Source: Streptomyces violens (GTDB taxonomy: Bacteria > Actinomycetota > Actinomycetes > Streptomycetales > Streptomycetaceae). Taken from it: 64,000 nt of DNA. Below the pieces are notes generated by a model. That model worked only from the letters and a program-made list of their open reading frames with translations, ran no database searches and was not told the DNA's origin. The stretch spans positions 1-64,000 of the forward strand of contig NZ_JOBH01000012.1 in NCBI RefSeq assembly GCF_000717745.1, in the 5' to 3' direction. Shown here in pieces: positions 56,648 through 64,000 of this stretch (within the stretch, counting starts at the first letter, position 1; each line of letters starts with the position of its first letter). The position numbers were made by a program, and so were the translations under genes.

Positions 56648-58231
56648 ATGGCCCAGGGAGCGGCAGCAGGCGGCAGAGCCTTCGGGCGGCGTTCGGTGCT
56701 GCACGGAGCGGCGGCCGCGTCCGCGGCGCTCGCGCTGCCGGCGATCGGCGGCGCGGCTCCCGCGCAGGCGCGCACCGGCCGGCCGAGCGCCGACTGGGGC
56801 GTGCAGGTGGGTGATGTGACGACCGGCTCGGGACTGGTGTGGGTGCGGTCGGACCGGCCGGCGCGGATGATCGTGGAGACCGCGGCGACCGAGTCGTTCC
56901 GCAACGCGCACACCTGGCGCGGTCCGGTGATCGGTGCGGACACGGACTTCACGGGGCTGACCTCGCTGCGCGGCCTGCCGCCCGGTGAGCAGATCCACTA
57001 CCGGGTCACGCTCGCCGATCCCGACGATCCCCGGCGTACCGGGGAGCCGGTGACCGGGACGTTCCGTACGGCGCCCGTGAAGCGCGGCGAGGGGGTGCGG
57101 TTCCACTGGTCAGGGGACCTCGCGGGGCAGGGCTGGGGCATCAACCCCGACCGCGGCGGCTACCGGATCTACGAGGAGATGCGCCGCCGGAACCCGGACT
57201 TCTTCCTCTGCAGCGGTGACAACATCTACGCCGACGGCCCGATCACGGCCAGTGTGACGCTGCCCGACGGGCGGGTCTGGCGGAATGTGACGACCGAGGA
57301 GAAGTCCAAGGTCGCGGAGACCCTGGCCGAGTTCCGCGGCGCCTTCCGGTACAACCTGCTGGACGACAATCTGCGGCGGTTCAACGCGCAGGTGCCCACG
57401 ATCACGCAGTGGGACGACCACGAGGTGCGCAACAACTGGTATCCGGGGCAGATCCTGGACGACGACCGGTACACGGAGAAGAACGTGGACGTGCTGGCCG
57501 CGCGCTCGCTGCGGGCGTTCGGCGAGTACTTCCCGATCCGCACGCTGCGCCCGGACGGGCAGGGGCGGGTGTACCGGGTCGTCCACCACGGGCCGCTGCT
57601 GGACGTGTTCGTGCTGGACATGCGGACGTACCGGAACGCCAACTCCGACGGGCGGCAGACGGAGGACGCGCAGGGCATCCTGGGCGCCGAGCAGTTGCGG
57701 TGGCTCAAGCGGGAGCTGTCGCGGTCGCGCGCGGTGTGGAAGGTGATCGCGTCCGACATGCCGCTGGGGCTGGTCGTACCGGACGGGAAGACCCGCTTCG
57801 AGGCGGTGGCGCAGGGCGATCCGGGGCAGCCGCTGGGGCGGGAGCTGCAGCTCGCGGAGTTGCTGCGGCACATCAAGCACCGGCGGATCACGGGCACGGT
57901 GTGGCTGACGACGGATGTGCACTACACCTCGGCGCAGCACTACGACCCGTCGCGCGCGGCGTTCAAGGACTTCGAGCCGTTCTGGGAGTTCGTCTCCGGG
58001 CCGCTGAACGCGGGCGGATTCCCGGCGCTCAAGCTGGACAAGACCTTCGGGCCCGAACAGCGGTTCCTGAAGGCGCCGGACCGCGCGAACACCTCGCCGG
58101 CCGAGACGCCGCAGTACTTCGGTGAGATCGACATCGACGGCGGGAGCGGGGAGCTGACGGTGCGGCTGCGGCAGGACAGCGGTGAGGTGCTGTTCAGCCG
58201 GACGCTGCAACCGGGGCGAGTCGGGCAGTAA
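56648..58231 (+). CDS. phoD: secreted alkaline phosphatase D
   Basis: A 527-residue PhoD-type phosphodiesterase/phosphatase. A Tat signal (GRRSVLHGAAAASAALAL, RR at 14-15) ends at about residue 42. Metal-site motifs: SGDLAGQG, CSGDNIYAD, QWDDHEVRNNW and TDVHYTS. Usual length. It releases phosphate from phosphoesters outside the cell. PHO-box-like repeats at 56551 suggest PhoP control. Confidence 0.94.
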   Translation: MAQGAAAGGRAFGRRSVLHGAAAASAALALPAIGGAAPAQARTGRPSADWGVQVGDVTTGSGLVWVRSDRPARMIVETAATESFRNAHTWRGPVIGADTDFTGLTSLRGLPPGEQIHYRVTLADPDDPRRTGEPVTGTFRTAPVKRGEGVRFHWSGDLAGQGWGINPDRGGYRIYEEMRRRNPDFFLCSGDNIYADGPITASVTLPDGRVWRNVTTEEKSKVAETLAEFRGAFRYNLLDDNLRRFNAQVPTITQWDDHEVRNNWYPGQILDDDRYTEKNVDVLAARSLRAFGEYFPIRTLRPDGQGRVYRVVHHGPLLDVFVLDMRTYRNANSDGRQTEDAQGILGAEQLRWLKRELSRSRAVWKVIASDMPLGLVVPDGKTRFEAVAQGDPGQPLGRELQLAELLRHIKHRRITGTVWLTTDVHYTSAQHYDPSRAAFKDFEPFWEFVSGPLNAGGFPALKLDKTFGPEQRFLKAPDRANTSPAETPQYFGEIDIDGGSGELTVRLRQDSGEVLFSRTLQPGRVGQ

Positions 58232-58306
58232 AGGCGATTGTGCCCTTTACCTGGCGGACACAAGTCGTTTGTGATCATGCAACACCGGTCGGTGATGCTG
58301 GGGTGC

Positions 58307-59614
58307 ATGACTGAGAAAACCGAGTACTGCACTGCCCGCCGTTCGATGTGGCGGCGGGCCGCCGACCACCTCGCCACCGGCTTCCCCCTCGGCAGGACAC
58401 GACGCCACGAACACGCGCCGCCGCCGGGTGATACCGGCGCCGCAGCGTCGTCGGCCCCCGCCCTTGCCGAGGGTACGGAGCTCCCCGAGACGACGCTGTG
58501 GCGCATGCGGACGACCGTACGGGACGAGCCGGGCAGCCTGGCCGCGCTGTGCCAGGCGCTGGCCGCGCACCGGGTCGACATCCTGAGCCTGCAGACCCAC
58601 CCGCTGTCGGACGGCACGGTGGACGAGTTCCTGCTGCGAGTGCCGGGCACACCGGAGCGGGGCGTACTGGCGGGCGCCGTGACCGCGGCGGGCGGCCGGG
58701 ACACCTGGCTGGAACGCGCCGATGCCCATGATCTGGTCGACGCACCGGCCCGTATGCTGTCCCTGGCCACCCGAACGGCCCTGGACTCCGCCGAACTGCC
58801 TCTGGCGCTGCGGCAGTTGCTGGGCCGTTGCACCATCCACTCGGTACCCGCGCGCACGCTGAAGGGCGAGCCGCTGGCCGAACGAGTGCCGGACGACGGC
58901 GTACTTGAGGACCACACCATGAAGTTCCGCGACCCGTCCGGGGGTTCGCTCATCATCGAGCGGCCACAACTGCCCTTCACGCCCACCGAGTTCGCCCGGG
59001 TCCGGGCGCTGGTGGAGCTGGACACCCGGCTCGGCCAGCGGGTCCCGGAGCGCCGGGACACCCTCACCCTCCCCGAGGGCAACCACATCACCGTACGCCG
59101 CGCCGACCCCTCCGACCTGGCGGCAGCGCGCGAGATGCACGACCGCTGCTCGGAGCGGACGCTGTCGCTGCGCTACCACGGCCCGGTACAGGACTCCGCC
59201 CGTTACCTCGACCACCTGCTGAGCTCGCGGCACGGCCGCACGCTGGCCGTGGAGACCGCCTCCGGGCGGCTGGTGGCCCTCGGCCACCTCCTGTGGGACG
59301 GCGACGAGACCGAGGTGGCGCTGCTGGTGGAGGACGCGTGGCAGCGCCGCGGCATCGGCGCCGAGCTGCTGGAGCGGCTGGTCGGGATGGCCGCCGAAAC
59401 GGGCAGCGAGAGCGTGTACGCGATCACACAGGCGTCCAACACCGGGATGGTGGCGGCCATGCGCGGCCTGGGGCTGCCGCTGGACTACCAGGTCGAGGAG
59501 GGCACGCTGGTGATCACGGCCCGGCCTGCGGGGCTGCGGCGCCGGCCGCAGCCGCGTACCGCCGACCGGCCGCTGCCGGTTCGCACCGAACGGGAGACGG
59601 CCGCCCGGCGCTGA
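58307..59614 (+). CDS. ACT-domain GNAT protein acetyltransferase
   Basis: A 435-residue protein. Residues about 65-135 form an ACT domain (RTTVRDEPGSLAALCQALAAHRVDILSL), followed by an ACT-like linker, and a C-terminal GNAT domain at about 270-400 (HITVRRADPSDLAAAREMHDRCS, LLVEDAWQRRGIGAELLERL). This matches actinobacterial amino-acid-regulated lysine acetyltransferases. ATG 58307 chosen; GTG 58238 or ATG 58277 would add unrelated residues. The last 101 bases overlap the end of the convergent PLP gene. Confidence 0.9.
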   Translation: MTEKTEYCTARRSMWRRAADHLATGFPLGRTRRHEHAPPPGDTGAAASSAPALAEGTELPETTLWRMRTTVRDEPGSLAALCQALAAHRVDILSLQTHPLSDGTVDEFLLRVPGTPERGVLAGAVTAAGGRDTWLERADAHDLVDAPARMLSLATRTALDSAELPLALRQLLGRCTIHSVPARTLKGEPLAERVPDDGVLEDHTMKFRDPSGGSLIIERPQLPFTPTEFARVRALVELDTRLGQRVPERRDTLTLPEGNHITVRRADPSDLAAAREMHDRCSERTLSLRYHGPVQDSARYLDHLLSSRHGRTLAVETASGRLVALGHLLWDGDETEVALLVEDAWQRRGIGAELLERLVGMAAETGSESVYAITQASNTGMVAAMRGLGLPLDYQVEEGTLVITARPAGLRRRPQPRTADRPLPVRTERETAARR

Positions 59615-60800
59615 CGCCGCTGAGGCCGCTGAGCGCCCCGTCGAGGTCCTGCCACAGGTCCTCGACGTCCTCCAGGCCCACCGACATCCGCAGCAGTTGT
59701 TCGGAGATGCCGCCGGCCGTGCGGTCGGCGGCGTCGACGACGCGGTGGCTGATCGAGGCCGGGTGCTGAAGGAGCGTGTCGACGCTGCCGAGACTGACCG
59801 CCGGAGTGATCAGACGCACCCCGGCGGTCACCTCGTGCGGGTCCCCGCGCACCTCGAACGCGACCATCGCACCGCCGAGCTGCGGGTAGTGCACCCGGGA
59901 CACCTGCGGGTGGCCGGCGAGCCGCCGGGCCAGCTCGGCCGCAGTGGCGGACGCGGCCCGCATCCGTACGGGAAGCGTGGCCAGCCCGCGCAGCAGCAGA
60001 TAACCGGCGAGCGGGTGCAGCACGCCACCGGTGGTGAACCGCACCTGCCGCAGCCGCCGCGCGAACTCCTCGTCGCAGGCCACCACGCCGCCCAGCACAT
60101 CGCCGTGGCCGCCGAGGTACTTGGTCGCGCTGTGCAGCACCAGCCGCGCGCCGGCCTCGGCGGGACGCTGCAGTACGGGAGTGGCAAAGGTGTTGTCGGC
60201 CAGCAGCGGCACGGAGCCGCAGGCGTGCGCGACCGCGGCGAGGTCAGTCTCCGCGAGCGTGGGATTGGCCGGGCTCTCGACCATGACCAGGCCGGTGTCG
60301 GGACGCATCGCGTCGGCGATGCCGGCCGGGCCGGTCCAGGTCACCTCGGTACCGAGCAGTCCACCGGACAGCAGGTGGTCGCTGCAGCCGTACAACGGGC
60401 GGACGGCCACGACGTGCCGCAGCCCTTCGGCATGCCGGACGAGGAGACAGGCGGTCAGGGCCGCCATGCCGCTGGCGAACGCAACGGCGGACTCGGTGCC
60501 TTCGAGGCGGGCGAGCGCGGCTTCGAAGCGGGCGACGGTGGGGTTGCCGAGCCGGCCGTAGACGGGCGGGCCCTCGAACTCGGCGCCGGTGGCGGCGAAC
60601 TCATCGAGCCGCGCTGCCTCGCCGCGGCTGTCCGCCGAGGGATACGTGGTCGACAAATCCAGCGGGGCCGTGTGCAGGCCCTGCGCGGCGAGATCCTCGC
60701 GGCCCGCGTGCACTGCCTCCGTTGCAAGGGCGCGAGACAGGCGGTCGGGAGCGGTGACGGCGATGGTGGCGCGGTCCGGCCGCGCGGCTGATCGGCTCAT
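59514..60800 (-). CDS. Cys/Met-metabolism PLP enzyme (cystathionine synthase/methionine lyase type)
   Basis: A 428-residue fold-type I PLP enzyme. Schiff-base Lys227 is in SATKYLGGHGD; GFAS-type VAFASGMAALTACLL, YGCSDHLLSGG and ADNTFATPVLQRP are family segments. It works on cystathionine, homocysteine or methionine; which one is not clear. ATG 60800 is 59 bases from a divergent Lrp gene, the usual regulator. The C-terminal 30 residues are Arg/Ala-rich, where it overlaps the neighbour antisense. Confidence 0.92.
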   Translation of the reverse strand: MSRSAARPDRATIAVTAPDRLSRALATEAVHAGREDLAAQGLHTAPLDLSTTYPSADSRGEAARLDEFAATGAEFEGPPVYGRLGNPTVARFEAALARLEGTESAVAFASGMAALTACLLVRHAEGLRHVVAVRPLYGCSDHLLSGGLLGTEVTWTGPAGIADAMRPDTGLVMVESPANPTLAETDLAAVAHACGSVPLLADNTFATPVLQRPAEAGARLVLHSATKYLGGHGDVLGGVVACDEEFARRLRQVRFTTGGVLHPLAGYLLLRGLATLPVRMRAASATAAELARRLAGHPQVSRVHYPQLGGAMVAFEVRGDPHEVTAGVRLITPAVSLGSVDTLLQHPASISHRVVDAADRTAGGISEQLLRMSVGLEDVEDLWQDLDGALSGLSGVSAGRPSPVRCEPAAAGRRYAAAAGAAAPQAGP

Positions 60801-60859
60801 GCTCCGATGCTGCTCGGGGGCGCTGACCGGATGGTCAACTTCCGTGTTACGTTCGGTAC

Positions 60860-61345
60860 ATGGCCGACTCTGTGCGTCTCGATCCGGTGGACCTGGAGAT
60901 ATTACGCCTGCTGCAGAACGACGCCCGGACCACATACCGCGACCTGGCCGCGTCGGTCGGCGTCGCGCCGTCGACCTGTCTGGACCGGGTGACCCGACTG
61001 CGCCGCAGTGGCGTGATCCTGGGGCACGAACTGCGCCTGGACCCCGCAAAGCTGGGCCGCGGGCTGCAGGCGCTGCTGTCCGTACAGGTACGTCCGCACC
61101 GCCGCGAGCTGGTCGGCCCCTTCGTCGAGCGCATCCGCTCGCTGCCCGAGGCGCTCTCCCTCTTCCACCTCACCGGGCCCGAGGACTACCTCGTCCACGT
61201 CGCCGTGCCGGACGCGGCCGCCCTCCAGCGGCTCGTGCTGGACGAGTTCACCGCCCGGCGCGAGGTGGCCAGGGTCGAGACCCGGCTGGTCTTCCAGCGC
61301 TGGACGTGCGGCCCGCTGCTGCCGCCGGCGGACGCGGTCGGCTGA
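60860..61345 (+). CDS. Lrp/AsnC-family regulator
   Basis: A 161-residue Lrp protein. Helix-turn-helix at about 7-60 (LDPVDLEILRLLQNDARTTYRDLAASVGVAPST), RAM ligand domain after (ALLSVQVRPHRRELVGPFV, FHLTGPEDYLVHVAVPD). Divergent from the PLP enzyme, which it likely controls in response to an amino acid. Confidence 0.94.
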   Translation: MADSVRLDPVDLEILRLLQNDARTTYRDLAASVGVAPSTCLDRVTRLRRSGVILGHELRLDPAKLGRGLQALLSVQVRPHRRELVGPFVERIRSLPEALSLFHLTGPEDYLVHVAVPDAAALQRLVLDEFTARREVARVETRLVFQRWTCGPLLPPADAVG

Positions 61346-61347
61346 GG

Positions 61348-61364
61348 GCCGCTGAGGCTCAGCG
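61348..61364. terminator. short hairpin between convergent Lrp and STAS genes
   Basis: ccgctgag and ctcagcgg pair around a single base, giving about a seven-base stem. It lies just after the Lrp stop and may serve both convergent genes. Confidence 0.5.
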
Positions 61365-61372
61365 GGACCGGG

Positions 61373-61735
61373 CTACATCACCGAGCCCGGCGGCGCGATG
61401 ACCAGCCGCAGATGCAGACGGGCGGCTCGGAGGCCGGAGTGAACGGTCATGCTGGGGCGGAGCAGTACCAGGCTGCCGCCCATGGAACGCAGCGCGCTCT
61501 GCACGCCGAGGAGGGTGTAGAGACCGGCGTTGTCGCAGGACGTGACGCCGGAGAGGTCCAGCCGGAGATGCCGCTTGCCGCCCGCCATGACCGCCGCGGT
61601 GGCGTCGCACAGCCCTGACACGCTGTCACCGTCGAGGACGCCCACCACGGCCAGCTTCGCCAGGGTGGGCGAGCCGGCGGGAACCGGCCACCGCTCGATC
61701 CGTACGCGCCTGTCGGTCGGGGTCTTGACGAGCAT
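61373..61735 (-). CDS. STAS-domain anti-sigma antagonist with unusual phosphosite
   Basis: A 120-residue STAS protein. The conserved motif reads LSGVTSCDNAGLYTLLG: the expected Ser after Asp68 is Asn69, so the usual serine phosphorylation is lost. The segment LAVVGVLDGDSV and the helix LRSMGGSLVLLRPS fit the fold. It may be a constitutive or decoy antagonist. Confidence 0.88.
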   Translation of the reverse strand: MLVKTPTDRRVRIERWPVPAGSPTLAKLAVVGVLDGDSVSGLCDATAAVMAGGKRHLRLDLSGVTSCDNAGLYTLLGVQSALRSMGGSLVLLRPSMTVHSGLRAARLHLRLVIAPPGSVM

Positions 61736-61911
61736 CCCGGCCGCCTCCCTTCAGCCGACTCACCGGTCGCACCGGCTCACGGCCCCCATGATGGCGCGGT
61801 GAGGTCGTCGTCAGGGCTCATCGATCGAAACCGACCGAAGAATTCCGTCACAGACCGTGACCGTGGCGGCGGCATGTGCCGGGGCCACGGTCACGGTGCG
61901 CATGCGCGCTG
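61736..61911. other. intergenic region
   Basis: No gene is visible. It lies upstream of the STAS start and downstream of the frameshifted gene; it contains an inverted repeat of gtgaccgtggc/gccacggtcac type around 61857-61892, possibly a terminator for the minus-strand hypothetical gene. Confidence 0.5.

Positions 61912-64000
<2,089 letters not shown>

Overview
The window is high-GC DNA with strongly G/C-ending codons, GTG and TTG starts, four-base ATGA/GTGA gene overlaps and GC-rich hairpin terminators. Together with ECF41, ROK, DasR-type GntR, SpoIIE-type phosphatase and multi-HAMP kinase genes this points to a Streptomyces or close relative. All names come from reading the sequence and translations; no database search was run.

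Layout. (1) 1-2666: end of the biotin operon (bioB, bioA, bioD), with an apparent single-base frameshift in the bioB tail. (2) 2749-5250: an MFS transporter gene and a gene-poor stretch with hairpins and palindromes. (3) 5251-21042: a catabolic island with two LysR regulators, two NCS1 permeases, a flavin reductase/HpaB-type monooxygenase pair, a Rid protein, a DUF1028 protein, an M20 amidohydrolase, a TetR regulator, and an operon of aldehyde dehydrogenase, M20 deacylase, class III aminotransferase and amino-acid permease. (4) 21215-28255: a phosphonate block with phosphonoacetate hydrolase (phnA), an organophosphate-type MFS transporter, a FAD amine oxidase and, beyond a gap gene, a second aldehyde dehydrogenase. 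(5) 28478-37155: a luciferase-like oxidoreductase, a chimeric IclR/P450 gene, a SpoIIE phosphatase, a giant HAMP-array hybrid kinase with its response regulator, and an acetyltransferase. (6) 37176-39805: a carbohydrate remnant with a broken, partly inverted beta-propeller gene, rhamnose mutarotase and a secreted GH43 arabinanase.

(7) 39990-44332: a luciferase-like protein, two CBS/DUF21 membrane proteins and an SGNH hydrolase. (8) 44459-49670: an ABC sugar or polyol importer without its ATPase, a sorbitol-type dehydrogenase and a DeoR regulator. (9) 49774-61735: mostly housekeeping and regulatory genes: purB, mug, a ROK protein, a GntR regulator, an ECF41 sigma factor, an alpha/beta hydrolase, phoD behind a PHO-box-like repeat, an ACT-GNAT acetyltransferase, a Cys/Met-type PLP enzyme with a divergent Lrp regulator, and a STAS protein. 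(10) 61912-64000: a frameshifted hypothetical gene and the start of a FadH-type dienoyl-CoA reductase behind a palindrome.

How it fits together. The island looks like uptake by NCS1 permeases, oxygenation by a two-component flavin monooxygenase, clean-up by Rid, DUF1028 and M20 proteins, then amine and aldehyde removal. The logic resembles the Rut pyrimidine pathway, but the oxygenase is HpaB-type and the substrate is unknown. The phosphonate block can be read as amine oxidase (aminoalkylphosphonate to phosphonoacetaldehyde), aldehyde dehydrogenase (to phosphonoacetate), then PhnA (to acetate and phosphate). The most unusual structures are the IclR/P450 chimera at 29388-29999, the inverted propeller gene at 37176-38405, and the kinase whose HAMP array has lost matching blocks in two repeats.
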